A program made the position numbers and the translations under genes. Under the pieces are notes generated by a model. That model saw only the letters and a program-made list of their open reading frames with translations. It searched no databases and was not told the DNA's origin. Positions 25,150-34,429 of a stretch of 45,914 bases of DNA are shown here, piece after piece; position 1 is the stretch's first letter; each line of letters starts with the position of its first letter. Origin of the DNA: an uncultured Acidobacteriaceae bacterium (GTDB lineage Bacteria; Acidobacteriota; Terriglobia; Terriglobales; Acidobacteriaceae); the NCBI GenBank assembly GCA_903828675.1, contig CAIKND010000004.1, positions 1 to 45,914 on the forward strand, read 5' to 3'.

Positions 25150-27048
25150 TCAAGGCTGCTGTATGCTCTCGGCGTCCTGAGCGGGTTCGGCCACGGCAGG
25201 TTGGTGCTCCTTCTGCAGCAATTCGATGACGCGCAGGTACAAACGGTTGCGCAGCACAAACCGCTCGGAGGCGCGGGTAACGTAGCGCACTCGGATGTCG
25301 ATGCCGGATTCGGACGGTCGCAGATTGACCACCGGAGTCGCGCTGAATCTGTTGAGTCCGTCGATGCGCGTGCCGCGTTTCCACTCATGCTCCGCGATAC
25401 GGGAACTGTCTTTGGTTTCATCCTGAACGGTCTTGCGGATGCGTTCAACGAGGGCCTCCGCGTCCTCGGATGCGGGAACTCCCATGGTGATTTCATCCCA
25501 CATCCACTGCCCGGAGGTAGCAAAGTTGAAGTATTTTCCGCGAATTGCAAAGCTGTTGAGGAAGGTAATGCAGCGGCCGGTCGGGTGCCCCCTCTCCGCC
25601 AAATCTCCTGTTTCAAGCAGTGTGGTGCTCATGAGGCCGACCTCAGTCACTTCCCCGCCGACGCCGTCAATTTCAACCCAGTCGCCCACGCGGATGCCGT
25701 TTTTGCCGATAAGAACGAACCAGCCAAAAAACGCGAGAATGAAATCCTGCAACGCGATCGTGAGACCGGCGGTGGCAAGCCCCAGGATGGTGGGAACCTG
25801 GTTCGGCGAGCCAAAGATGACGAGGAGAATGAGCATCGCTCCGAGGACGTCTATACCCAACTGGAGGACGGTGCGTAGCGTTTGCACCTGCCGGCGGTCA
25901 AGAGCCGGATGTTGCATCAGGCGCCGCGCAAGCGCATCGCAGAGTAGGACGCAGATGAGAATAAAGGCAATCACCGCCAGCGATTGCAGGATGAGGTGCA
26001 TCACAATGCGGTGTTGCAAAAGCACCTGAGAGGACCACTTGCCGTAGACGGTGACGAGTTGCTGCTCAGTTGCAATGCGGTCATCAAAAATGCTGAGGAC
26101 CTGACGTTGCTCGCGCTTCTGCTTTATGTCGGCAAGCCTGGCCGCAGCGTTTGCCGATGCACCCGGCGTTACGGCGGCGCCTGCATTAACTATGCCTTCA
26201 AGCGCTTTGCGTTCAGCAGTCAGGCCTGCGATATCTGCCTGTGTCTGTTGCAGAGCCTGCTGAATTAATTGGTGCCGGCTGCTCTGGTTGAACCAGGCCT
26301 TCAAACGTCCGGCCAATGTACCGTGCCGCGTAACGGAAACAACAGCGACCTGACCATCGCTGAGCGGTCCGCTGTCATACTTCTTCATTGCGACTTCATG
26401 AACCGCAAGTTCACCTTGAATCTGTGCGCGGTTATCACCAGATGCCCGCGCAAGATCGAGCTGCGCTTCGTCAAGCTGGTCGGAGTCGAGGCCTAGCTGC
26501 GCTTTTGCGATTTCGAGATCGTCGTCGCCGCTATTTGACTGGTCGCCCTCTTTCGCCGCACCTGCATGGGAACCGGCTGTCGAGGTCAGCTTTTGCACCT
26601 GCGCCTGGTCCTCTTTTACGAATTGCTGAAGCTGCGCAATCTTCTGCGACAGCGCCAGCGCTTCACCGGAGAGGTTCTGATGCTGTGCGCGGGAGCTGGC
26701 CAAGCGTAACGCCGAAGCAAAGGCCTGATCCACCTCATGATCGGCCAAATGCTCCGCCTCGTGCGCAAAGTTGGTTTCCTCGGCTGTCACCGCTAGAGCC
26801 GACAGCGCCTCTGCCGTCTGCCATGGACGCAGATCTACGAGAGTCTTCTGGCTGTCAGAAAGAGCGCGCTCCTGGTCATGCCCGGAAAGGAAAGGCAGGT
26901 TCGCCATCGAATCGCGGGTGGTCCATGAAAATCCCAGGCATAGACACATCAGGACGACCAGCACCATTAGAACGACGAGCCTGGTGCGACCCAAGATGCG
27001 TTTGTGTACGTGACTATTGGCAGAAGAAACAGCGGGAAGAATTGCCAT
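25150..27048 (-). CDS. MscS-family mechanosensitive channel with large periplasmic domain
   Basis: 632 residues. An N-terminal membrane helix (about 21-45) is followed by some 280 residues rich in Gln, Glu and Ala heptads that look coiled-coil, then three to four helices (from about 345), and the MscS core: LGLATAGLTIALQDFILAFFGWFVLI (the pore helix and following segment) and IRVGDWVEIDGVGGEVTEVGLMSTTL, the beta domain that lines the vestibule. A cytoplasmic alpha/beta domain ends the protein. It resembles MscK/MscM-like channels with a periplasmic extension but is shorter. It releases solutes under osmotic down-shock. Confidence 0.85.
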   Translation of the reverse strand: MAILPAVSSANSHVHKRILGRTRLVVLMVLVVLMCLCLGFSWTTRDSMANLPFLSGHDQERALSDSQKTLVDLRPWQTAEALSALAVTAEETNFAHEAEHLADHEVDQAFASALRLASSRAQHQNLSGEALALSQKIAQLQQFVKEDQAQVQKLTSTAGSHAGAAKEGDQSNSGDDDLEIAKAQLGLDSDQLDEAQLDLARASGDNRAQIQGELAVHEVAMKKYDSGPLSDGQVAVVSVTRHGTLAGRLKAWFNQSSRHQLIQQALQQTQADIAGLTAERKALEGIVNAGAAVTPGASANAAARLADIKQKREQRQVLSIFDDRIATEQQLVTVYGKWSSQVLLQHRIVMHLILQSLAVIAFILICVLLCDALARRLMQHPALDRRQVQTLRTVLQLGIDVLGAMLILLVIFGSPNQVPTILGLATAGLTIALQDFILAFFGWFVLIGKNGIRVGDWVEIDGVGGEVTEVGLMSTTLLETGDLAERGHPTGRCITFLNSFAIRGKYFNFATSGQWMWDEITMGVPASEDAEALVERIRKTVQDETKDSSRIAEHEWKRGTRIDGLNRFSATPVVNLRPSESGIDIRVRYVTRASERFVLRNRLYLRVIELLQKEHQPAVAEPAQDAESIQQP

Positions 27049-27140
27049 GAGTCAATTGTTGCAGGTAGATCGCGTTTTCGGAGTTCAAAAGTAGACGTTC
27101 CGGGCCTATCAGACGCACGAGATCGCACAGGTCTGTTCTT

Positions 27141-27512
27141 ATGTCAGGCTTGCGGTTGCAACGGGGAGAGGCAGAGAATGGAGCCGTGCGAATCAGAATT
27201 CAATCAACTGCATTGGCGTTGGCGCTGCTTGGTATTGGCGTTGCAGCGGGCGGGCAGAACCAGGATCGGGATACGCGTGGCGCACCCAGAACATCGGCAA
27301 ATGCTCCGCCATCCGAGGAGCGCATTGATATCAATCATGCCAGTGCCGCCGAGCTGACGAAGGTTCCGGGTATGACGCCGAGTTGGGCCGGACGCATTGT
27401 GCGCTTCCGGCCCTACCGCAGCAAAGTGGACCTACTGGATCGCGGTGTGGTAAATGGCGAGGTCTACGACCGCATCAAGGATTACGTAATCGCCCACCGC
27501 GAGAAGCAGTGA
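27141..27512 (+). CDS. Secreted helix-hairpin-helix (ComEA-like) protein
   Basis: 123 residues from ATG 27141; a GTG at 27186 gives a cleaner signal peptide (RIRIQSTALALALLGIG) and may be the true start. The C-terminal 60 residues hold a helix-hairpin-helix pair: INHASAAELTKVPGM, AGRIVRFRPY, VDLLDRGVVNGEVYDRIKDY, as in ComEA-type DNA-binding proteins. These bind DNA backbone without sequence preference; exported members often take part in DNA uptake. No other competence gene is nearby, so the role is open. Confidence 0.72.
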   Translation: MSGLRLQRGEAENGAVRIRIQSTALALALLGIGVAAGGQNQDRDTRGAPRTSANAPPSEERIDINHASAAELTKVPGMTPSWAGRIVRFRPYRSKVDLLDRGVVNGEVYDRIKDYVIAHREKQ

Positions 27513-27522
27513 GCGATTCGTC

Positions 27523-30500
27523 TTATGCCTCTGTCGGCCTGGCGGTGTCGTCTCCCCGTCTCAACAGCCTGCTCAAGAGCACGTAGAGCACGGGAATAAA
27601 GAACAGGTTCAGCACAGTCGATAGCAACATGCCGCCTACGACGGTGGTTCCCACCGAGCGGCGGCCCAGTGCGCCCGCGCCGGTGGCGAACACCAACGGC
27701 AGCACGCCGAGGATAAAGGCGAAGGATGTCATCAGAATTGGCCGGAGCCGCAGTTCTGCGGCCTCGATGGCAGCCTCTGCAATGGAGCGCCCCTTGCGCC
27801 GCAATTGTTCGGCAAATTCCACAATCAGAATCGAGTTCTTTGCCGAAAGGCCGATCAGCATTACCAGGCCGATCTGACAGTAGACATCGTTGGACAGACC
27901 GCGCAGAGAAACCAGCCCCAGCGCGCCCAGCACCGCCATCGGCACCGCCAATAGAATAATGAAGGGCAGTGCGAAGCTTTCATATTGCGCAGAGAGGGTG
28001 AGATAGACGACCAGAATTCCTAACCCAAAGATGATCAGAGCCTTGCCGCTGGATTCGATTTCGTCCAATGTCAGGCCCGTCCATTGGTAGCTCATTCCCG
28101 GCATCATCACCTTTTTGGCGAGAGTCTCCATCGACGCCAAACCCTGCCCTGAGCTGAATCCGGCAGCCGGAGAGCCGTCGATCTCAACCGCGCGAAAGAG
28201 ATTGTAGTGCGTAATCACGGGCGGGCCCGCGCTCTCCTTGATGGTTGTGAGGTTATCCAGAGGCACCATCTGGCCGGAATCAGAGCGCACGTAATAATTG
28301 TGCAGATCCTTCGAAGTCATGCGAAAGGGCTGGTCGGCCTGCACAAACACGCGATAGGTGCGGTTGTTGTAGTCGAAGTCGTTGACGTACTGCGAGCCCA
28401 TGAATACGCTGAGGGTGTTGGTAATCTGCGAAAGTGGAATGCCCATCGCTTTGGCTTTCTGGCGATCGATGGTGACCAACATCTGCGGATCGTTTGCGGA
28501 GAAAGTCGTGAGCAGCCCAGTTAGATCCTTACTTGCGCGGCTTGCTCCCACAATCTGGTGGGCCACACGGTCCAGGTCGCTGAGGGTGTTGCTTCCCTGA
28601 TCTTGCAGCATGAACTGAAAACCGCCGTAACTGCCCACTCCCTGCACCGCAGGAGGCATGAACATGGCCACCAGTCCGCCATTCGGAGCGAACATCAGCA
28701 TTTGAAGTTTGGGCGACAAGTCCGCAATAATGTCGGCCGTCGAATGGCCCTTGCCGCGGCGCTCACTGGAGGGCTTGGAGTTTACGAACATCATTCCGGC
28801 ATTCGACGCGCTGCCGGCCAGACTGAACCCCATGATCGAGAACGATCCACCAATATCGGGATTGGACGCGATAATAGCCTCCGCGCGGTCGGCGAGGGCA
28901 GTGGTATAAGCCAGCGAAGACCCCGGCGGCGCTTGCACGATCACCATCATGTAGCCTTGGTCCTCCTGAGGAATGAACCCGGTGGGTACATGCTGATAGA
29001 TCCAAGCCGTGGCACCGAGTCCGCCAAGAAACACCAAAAGCAGCAGATACCGCAGCTGAAGCGCGACATGAATGGACTTGGCATAGGTGCGGCCAAGCCA
29101 ACTGATCGAGGCGTCTGCGCTGTGGATGAACCAGGCAAAGAGGCGGGAGACGGGACGAATATGCAGGAAGTCCAACTGCTTTGGGCGGTCTTCTTCACCG
29201 CGCAGGAACATGGCAGAGAGAGCCGGCGACAGCGTAAGCGCGTTGAAGGCCGAGATGGCAATCGCAAACGCGATGGTGAGAGAAAACTGCCTGTACAGAA
29301 TGCCGGTGGTTCCGGGGAAAAACGAAACCGGCACAAAGACGGCGATCAGGACCAGCGATGTGGCGATAACCGCGCTGGTTACCTCGCCCATGGCCCGCGA
29401 CGTGGCTTCATGTGGGTCAGAGTGCTCCATGGCGATGTGCCGCTGCACGTTCTCGATGACCACAATGGCATCGTCAACCACCAGTCCCGTTGCCAGCGTG
29501 ATGCCAAACAACGTAAGCGAGTTGATTGAAAATCCGAAGATCTTGACGAATGCAAATGTGCCAATCAGCGATACTGGGATGGTGACGGCGGGAATGATTG
29601 TGGCGCGCCAGTCCAACAAGAAAAGGAAGATCACGAGGATTACGATTCCAATGGCCTCTGCCAGGGTGACCAGCACCTCGCGAATGGAGTCGCCGACCAC
29701 CGTAGTGGCGTCAAAGGCGATGGCGTATTGCAGCCCTGGCGGGAAACTTTTTGAAAGCTCCGCGAGTGCTGCCTTGGCCTTGCGGTCCACTTCGAGGGCG
29801 TTGGCGTTCGAAAGCTGCTCTACACCAATACCCAGTGCTTCGTGTCCGGAATATTTCAAGGTAGAGCTATAGTCTTCGGCGCCCACCGCGGAGTGCCCTA
29901 CATCTTTCAGCAGCACCAGGCCGCTGGAGGAAGTTTTCACGATGATGTTGTCGAATTCGGCGGTGCTTGTAAGCCGGCCTACCACCCGTACCGGGACCTG
30001 AAAGGCCTGCTTCGAATCCGAGGGGGGTTGACCAAGCTGACCGGCGGGGATTTCGACATTTTGCTCCCCCAGCGCACTCACCACATCGGTGGCGGTGAGT
30101 CCTCGTGCGGCCAGGCGGATGGGGTCAAGCCAGACGCGCATGGCGTACTTGCGCTCGCCAAAGATCATTACGTCGCCAACTCCAGGAACGCGTTTGAGTG
30201 CGTCCTTTACATACACATCGAGGTAGTTGGAAATAAACTCGCTGGAGTAGCGGTTGTCGCGCGTGAAGAAGCCCGCGCCGAAAATGAAGTTGAAGTTGGA
30301 CTTCGTAATGCTGATGCCCGTCGCGTTTACTGCCGAGGGCAAACGACCCTGCACACTGGCCACACGGTTCTGCACGTCCACGGCCGCAATGTCCAGGTTG
30401 TAGCCAGTCGTAAAGGTCGTCGAAATCTCGCTCGTGCCGCTGTTGGTGCTTGACGAGCTGATGTAGCGCATGCCCTCCACGCCGTTGATTGATTCTTCCA

Positions 30501-30714
30501 GCGGAATCGTGACAGCCTTCTCCACCGTCTCGGCATCTGCTCCCACGTAGTTCGTGGCCACCACCACGACCGGTGGCGCCAACGTGGGGTACATGGCTAT
30601 GGGAAGCAGCGGAATACATACTGCACCGCACAGAATAATCAGCAGTGCGCACACTGTCGCGAAAACTGGCCGATGAATAAAGAAATCGACAAACAAGGTA
30701 AGCCCTCTTTCCAT
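27523..30714 (-). CDS. RND efflux pump, AcrB/MexB (HAE1) type
   Basis: 1063 residues from ATG 30714; a TTG at 30738 is in frame. The usual start FVDFFIHRPVFATVCALL is seen, with helices 2-6 and 8-12 in two repeats around two large periplasmic loops. GLVVDDAIVVIENVQRH carries the paired aspartates of the proton relay in TM4. GFIPQEDQGYMMV and GFSLAGSASNAGMMFV match the periplasmic docking/porter domains. It exports drugs or other hydrophobic compounds with the adaptor encoded just upstream and an outer-membrane channel that is not present here. The end is 10 bases from the convergent HhH gene. Confidence 0.93.
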   Translation of the reverse strand: MERGLTLFVDFFIHRPVFATVCALLIILCGAVCIPLLPIAMYPTLAPPVVVVATNYVGADAETVEKAVTIPLEESINGVEGMRYISSSSTNSGTSEISTTFTTGYNLDIAAVDVQNRVASVQGRLPSAVNATGISITKSNFNFIFGAGFFTRDNRYSSEFISNYLDVYVKDALKRVPGVGDVMIFGERKYAMRVWLDPIRLAARGLTATDVVSALGEQNVEIPAGQLGQPPSDSKQAFQVPVRVVGRLTSTAEFDNIIVKTSSSGLVLLKDVGHSAVGAEDYSSTLKYSGHEALGIGVEQLSNANALEVDRKAKAALAELSKSFPPGLQYAIAFDATTVVGDSIREVLVTLAEAIGIVILVIFLFLLDWRATIIPAVTIPVSLIGTFAFVKIFGFSINSLTLFGITLATGLVVDDAIVVIENVQRHIAMEHSDPHEATSRAMGEVTSAVIATSLVLIAVFVPVSFFPGTTGILYRQFSLTIAFAIAISAFNALTLSPALSAMFLRGEEDRPKQLDFLHIRPVSRLFAWFIHSADASISWLGRTYAKSIHVALQLRYLLLLVFLGGLGATAWIYQHVPTGFIPQEDQGYMMVIVQAPPGSSLAYTTALADRAEAIIASNPDIGGSFSIMGFSLAGSASNAGMMFVNSKPSSERRGKGHSTADIIADLSPKLQMLMFAPNGGLVAMFMPPAVQGVGSYGGFQFMLQDQGSNTLSDLDRVAHQIVGASRASKDLTGLLTTFSANDPQMLVTIDRQKAKAMGIPLSQITNTLSVFMGSQYVNDFDYNNRTYRVFVQADQPFRMTSKDLHNYYVRSDSGQMVPLDNLTTIKESAGPPVITHYNLFRAVEIDGSPAAGFSSGQGLASMETLAKKVMMPGMSYQWTGLTLDEIESSGKALIIFGLGILVVYLTLSAQYESFALPFIILLAVPMAVLGALGLVSLRGLSNDVYCQIGLVMLIGLSAKNSILIVEFAEQLRRKGRSIAEAAIEAAELRLRPILMTSFAFILGVLPLVFATGAGALGRRSVGTTVVGGMLLSTVLNLFFIPVLYVLLSRLLRRGDDTARPTEA

Positions 30715-30827
30715 TTTGGCTTCGAGCAATCGCAACACGCCGGGTAGCCAGCCTTCAGCGCAGAACTATGCGCATTGAGTGGCAAAGCAAAAATCAGCCG
30801 GCCAGATTCACCGGGATGAACACATCC

Positions 30828-31934
30828 CTAGCCGCCCATCGGTATTACCGGCATGTTGTTCACCAGGAATTGCGTGCCCGACACAATCACACGGTCGCCG
30901 GCATTCAGTCCCGAAATGACAGAATAGCTATTGCCCACCGTGTCACCCAGCGTAACCGGGGTCTGATGAGCCGCAAAATGCCCATTCGCCTGCTGCGCAA
31001 CGTAGACAAAGCTCTGCCCGCCCTGCCGCACTACCGCCAGCACCGGAACCACGGCCATCGGCTTTGTGCTCCAGATAATCCGCGCCTTGACCATCTGCGC
31101 GTTACGAAGAATCTCGGGCGTCGAGTGCACGGAGGCCTTTACTAGAATGCCCTGCAGCATGCTGTCCACCTGCGGCGATAAAAAGTCTATCCTGGTCTTC
31201 TCCAGCAGCTTGCCGCTGTTGTCCATCAACTCCACTTCCAACCCCTGCCGCAATTCTCCGGAGCGCTCCGTTGGGACGTAGATATACGCTTCGAGGTCCT
31301 TGTTTTCATCGACCGTGGTAAGCGCCGTAGAAGGCGAAACGTAGTCGCCCATATGCACTGGAATGTCACCCACTACGCCATCGAATGGCGCGCGCACGGT
31401 GTAGTAGGCCAGCAGTTGCTCCTGTGTCTTGCGCAACTCAACCGCCGACTCGTAATCCGCCTTGGCATTTTCATAGGCCTGACGCGACTGGTCGTAGGAC
31501 TCGCGGCTGCTCACCCCGGCCTCGAAAAGCTTGCGATGCCGCTCAACTTCCACGGTGTCGTAGTCGGAGAGCGCCTTCTTCTGCCTTTCGGTCGCGCGCT
31601 GCGACTCCACCGTGGCCTGTTGTTGCCTCGGATCAATCTCCATCAGCGTCTGGCCGGCCTTTACGTGGTCGCCAGAACGGGCGTGAATTTGCGTCAGTTG
31701 TCCGCTAACCTGCGGCTGTAGAGTTGCCGAGCGACGCGACTTGATGGTGGCCACATATTCGCTGCTCTGTGGCACGGGCGCGAGCGCCACCGTGGACGTC
31801 TGCACCGGCAGGCCCTGCATCCCTGCCCCTGCTCCAACTGAAGCGGCAGGCTTTTTCTGGCAGCCCGTAGCCGCCAGTCCCAACAAAATTAAGCAACTTA
31901 GCCGTTGAATGCGTTTCCGCGCGATGATTCTCAC
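30828..31934 (-). CDS. RND membrane-fusion lipoprotein (AcrA/MexA type)
   Basis: 368 residues from a GTG at 31934 with AGGAAG about 8 bases before; the frame is open to 32069 but the upstream residues do not look like a signal. LILLGLAATGC is a lipobox, so the mature protein starts at a lipidated Cys. Then come the lipoyl half (SGQLTQIHARSGDHVKAGQTLMEID), a helical hairpin (about 90-170), the second lipoyl half (VRAPFDGVVGDI) and the beta-barrel domain (ALTTVDENKDLEAYIYVP). It links the RND pump at 27523-30714 to an outer-membrane channel. Confidence 0.9.
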   Translation of the reverse strand: MRIIARKRIQRLSCLILLGLAATGCQKKPAASVGAGAGMQGLPVQTSTVALAPVPQSSEYVATIKSRRSATLQPQVSGQLTQIHARSGDHVKAGQTLMEIDPRQQQATVESQRATERQKKALSDYDTVEVERHRKLFEAGVSSRESYDQSRQAYENAKADYESAVELRKTQEQLLAYYTVRAPFDGVVGDIPVHMGDYVSPSTALTTVDENKDLEAYIYVPTERSGELRQGLEVELMDNSGKLLEKTRIDFLSPQVDSMLQGILVKASVHSTPEILRNAQMVKARIIWSTKPMAVVPVLAVVRQGGQSFVYVAQQANGHFAAHQTPVTLGDTVGNSYSVISGLNAGDRVIVSGTQFLVNNMPVIPMGG

Positions 31935-32402
31935 TAGCTTCTTCCTCTGTCCAGGCCGTTCCGCCCGAATCTCCGGTTTGTGCCGGTCTGATTGCAGCAC
32001 CCCGCTGCAGGACCGCTTCGTCCGGGGCACTTGCATTTTTCTACGGAAACTTCCGCCGCTCTGTTCCATTCAGGCCGCTACCAGCGTCGCCTGCCGGCGA
32101 AAGTTCATTGAATTGATCTCTGTGCTATCAGACGACCGAAGCCGGGTGATTGACGCAAAAAAATCCACTCACACCAAACACACACGAGGCGGAGTGTAGT
32201 CTCCGTGACACGCTACTCACTGAGGATAGCGCAAACCCTGCTGACTTTCCCGGTTATCTGGCTGAATTAGCCTCCAAAGGCCGCTATCAGATAGGCCCTT
32301 TTCCTTGTGCCGCGCGCCATTCTTTGACACACCCCCTGCAAGTTGGTAGCCTTCATAAGGGCGCAGATGGCAAATACAAGCCGAACTTAGCCCTTCCAAA
32401 GC
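31935..32402. other. Intergenic region upstream of the efflux operon and of tRNA-Glu
   Basis: No gene is supported in these 468 bases. A TTGACA at 32324-32329, a 17-base spacer and TAGCCT at 32347-32352 form a possible plus-strand promoter for tRNA-Glu (transcript start about 50 bases before the tRNA). A GT/CA-rich tract near 32168-32190 could lie in the efflux promoter. I see no regulator gene for the pump. Confidence 0.4.
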
Positions 32403-32480
32403 GTCCCCGTCGTCTAGCCCGGCCTAGGACACCGCCCTTTCACGGCGATAACACGGGTTCAAATCCCGTCGGGGACGCCA
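32403..32480 (+). tRNA. tRNA-Glu (anticodon TTC)
   Basis: A full cloverleaf can be drawn: acceptor GTCCCCG (32403-32409) pairs with CGGGGAC (32470-32476), anticodon arm CCGCC-CTTTCAC-GGCG with anticodon TTC, T arm CGGGTTCAAATCCCG, discriminator G and encoded CCA. It closely resembles E. coli tRNA-Glu. The last 22 bases also encode the end of the integrase on the opposite strand, so the 3' end is the likely attachment site of the mobile element. Confidence 0.96.
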
Positions 32481-33712
32481 ATAGAATCAGCAAGTTGCAA
32501 ATCCCGTCCAGAATTTTGTAGGTCCGTTATAGTCCGATAAGCGGAAGTGCTCCCGCTGGGCTGCGCTTTGCGCAGACGGTTGTCGTCGAGGACCATCGTC
32601 ACGATGCGGCTTTGGGCGTCACGCTTGTCCTGCGTAATCGCCTGCGCGTAGAGATTCATCGTCACGAGGCTGTTTGCATGGCGGAGGAGTTCCTGCACCG
32701 TCTTGACATCCTCACCGTTGGCCTTGAGGCAGGTTGCATAGGTGCGCCGGAAGGTGTGCCAGCCGATCCCTTCGATGCCGAGTTTTTGGGCTGCTGGCAG
32801 AATATGCGCCCGGTAGAATGCGCCGGGCCAGTAGGGCAATCGACCGTTGGAGTGCGGGCTTGCAAAGATCCAATCCTCAGACATTGGATATGGGCTCGCG
32901 AGTCGCCAGTTGTAGAGAGATTGCGCAAGCCGGGGATCGAGGCACAGGCTTGCGGCTGGCCTCTGTCTTGCAATCGCCGATATGCTGCATGACGATGGAG
33001 CGGGTGACCGAGATTTGTGCTCTTTCGAAATCAATGTCACTCCATTTCAACGCCAGCAGTTCGCCCACGCGCAACCCTGTGAGCACATCGAGGAAGACCG
33101 CAGTGCGCGCCGGCTCCCGCAACAAGCAAAGCAGGTCGGCAGTCTCCTCAATTGTTAGCACAATTGGAATCTTTGCCCGCTTCGCGCTTTGACGTACGTG
33201 CGAGATCGGATTCCGTTCGTGCCATTCCCACCGGATCGCGTGATTGAAGACAGCGTGCATAATGTTCCGCATCTTCGCCTTGCTGCCGTTCGACAGTTTC
33301 AGCGACCGCAACCACTCCTCCACAGCGACGGCACGAACGTCCTTCACACGATATGTACCCCAACGAGGCAATATCCACTTGCGGAAGTAGCCTTCATACG
33401 TTCTGCACGTCGCGTAGGTTTGTTTGAGTTCTCGCCGAGTTCCTTTTGCCGATAGTGATCGACGAGCATTTGAACACTCATCGGGTCCAGGCTCATGCGA
33501 GGACTTTCAACGTTTATGTCAACCCGAAGAGCGACGACCGCTTTTTGCGCTGCCGTCTCGTTCGGATACTGTTCCAGCGTACTCAGCACTAAGTTGCGCC
33601 GCCTGCGGCTGCCATCGGGCTGGATTTCGTACCAGCGGTACTCCCATGCCTTCCGGCCTTCGGCGCGCTTTACAAGCTGGAGGCTGCCTTGCTGAAATCG
33701 TGAACGTCTCAT
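32459..33712 (-). pseudogene. Tyrosine-recombinase integrase, broken by two frameshifts
   Basis: Three consecutive frames together make one phage-type integrase of about 415 residues. Piece 1 (33712 to about 33400) is the N-terminal arm-binding part; it shifts near 33398-33406, where TYEGYFRKWILPRWGTY continues in another frame. Piece 2 has the core-binding domain and catalytic Arg (TGLRVGELLALKW) and shifts near 32939-32943. Piece 3 has HTFRRTYATCL (HxxR), LLRHANSLVTMNLYAQA (second His and nucleophile Tyr). All catalytic residues survive, but each shift fits a single lost base. The final codons and TGA lie inside tRNA-Glu. GGAGAGGAA precedes ATG 33712. Sequencing error is possible but two are needed. 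Confidence 0.88.
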
Positions 33713-33760
33713 TTCCTCTCCTTCAAGGGTGGTGAGACGGCACGGATAGCTGTTATCAGC

Positions 33761-33997
33761 CTACTGTGCCTGGGCGTCGTCGTCGAGATCCTCATCCCAC
33801 TCATCCTGTTCGTTGGCGGAAGTCGGAATGAGATCGGAAGCTCGGAAACGCCAGAGCTTGCCCACGCGCAGGCCGACAACGAGGCCGTTGCGAGCGTGGC
33901 GCTGAAGCGTCTTCTTGTTGACTTTCACAATGGCAGCAGCTTGGTCACTATCGAGCAAAGGTTCGATGGTATCGAATACATTGGGGAAGTCGGACAT
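33761..33997 (-). CDS. Excisionase-like helix-turn-helix protein
   Basis: 78 residues from ATG 33997, with AAGGAG 11 bases upstream. LLDSDQAAAIVKVNKKTLQRHARNGLVVGLRVGKLWRFRASDL is a MerR/excisionase-type (HTH_17) DNA-binding domain; the key steps are QAAAIV, KKTLQRHARNG and KLWRFR. The C-terminus is acidic (DEWDEDLDDDAQ). It lies 48 bases upstream of the integrase on the same strand, the usual place for a recombination directionality factor. Confidence 0.8.
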   Translation of the reverse strand: MSDFPNVFDTIEPLLDSDQAAAIVKVNKKTLQRHARNGLVVGLRVGKLWRFRASDLIPTSANEQDEWDEDLDDDAQAQ

Positions 33998-34021
33998 GGC
34001 TCGTATACTCCTTGAACCCAC

Positions 34022-34429
34022 AATGAATTGAAACGAAAAATCTGTCTACCCCACGGATTAGGGCAGTTTTTCATCTCACGGACGAAGCGATCGGAGCGGA
34101 ATGGAACCTACGGAGCACAGAAGTGCACAGAAGCACCGGACGTACTTTTGAGGAACAACTGGCGCAGGCAAATTTTTGATTTTATGAAAACGAAATTTGT
34201 TTTGGACCGGTATTGCACTGGACAAATCCCACTGACATTCCCCGAATAGACGGAGCATAGCCGAGGCGCGGGCGGTGTCAAGGGCGGCTGCGCCGCCGCT
34301 TCGCGGTCAGGACCCTTGACACCTCCCTCTCCGCCTCGGCACTCAATTCCAATATCCGGGGAATGTCATCTTCTTCTTCCACTAGAAACCCGCTCGTATC
34401 GGTGATGCCACCTGTGATACCATCGTTCA
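34022..34429. other. Gene-free region with a nested palindrome, candidate oriT
   Basis: No gene is supported between the excisionase-like start and the PIN gene. Three concentric inverted repeats occupy 34233-34368 and are listed separately. The rest is AT-richer and unremarkable. Confidence 0.4.
34233..34368. repeat. Three-level nested inverted repeat (136 bp)
   Basis: Outer arms: TGACATTCCCCGAATA (34233-34248) with TATCCGGGGAATGTCA (34353-34368), 15 of 16 pairs. Middle arms: GCCGAGGCG (34260-34268) with CGCCTCGGC (34332-34340), perfect. Inner arms: GGTGTCAAGGG (34274-34284) with CCCTTGACACC (34313-34323), perfect. A small GGCGGC/GCCGCC hairpin starts the central loop (34284-34298). Arms sit at nearly equal distances on both sides, so one long cruciform could form. 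With a relaxase gene about 1 kb away it could be a transfer origin; it could also be a MITE. Confidence 0.7.

Noticed and set aside
28558..29529. 323-codon open frame antisense to the RND pump gene
   Set aside because: Low-complexity basic product; the RND gene explains the region.
34028..34249. 73-codon frame on the plus strand before the palindrome
   Set aside because: No ribosome site, no recognisable features, and its end lies in the left arm of the nested repeat.
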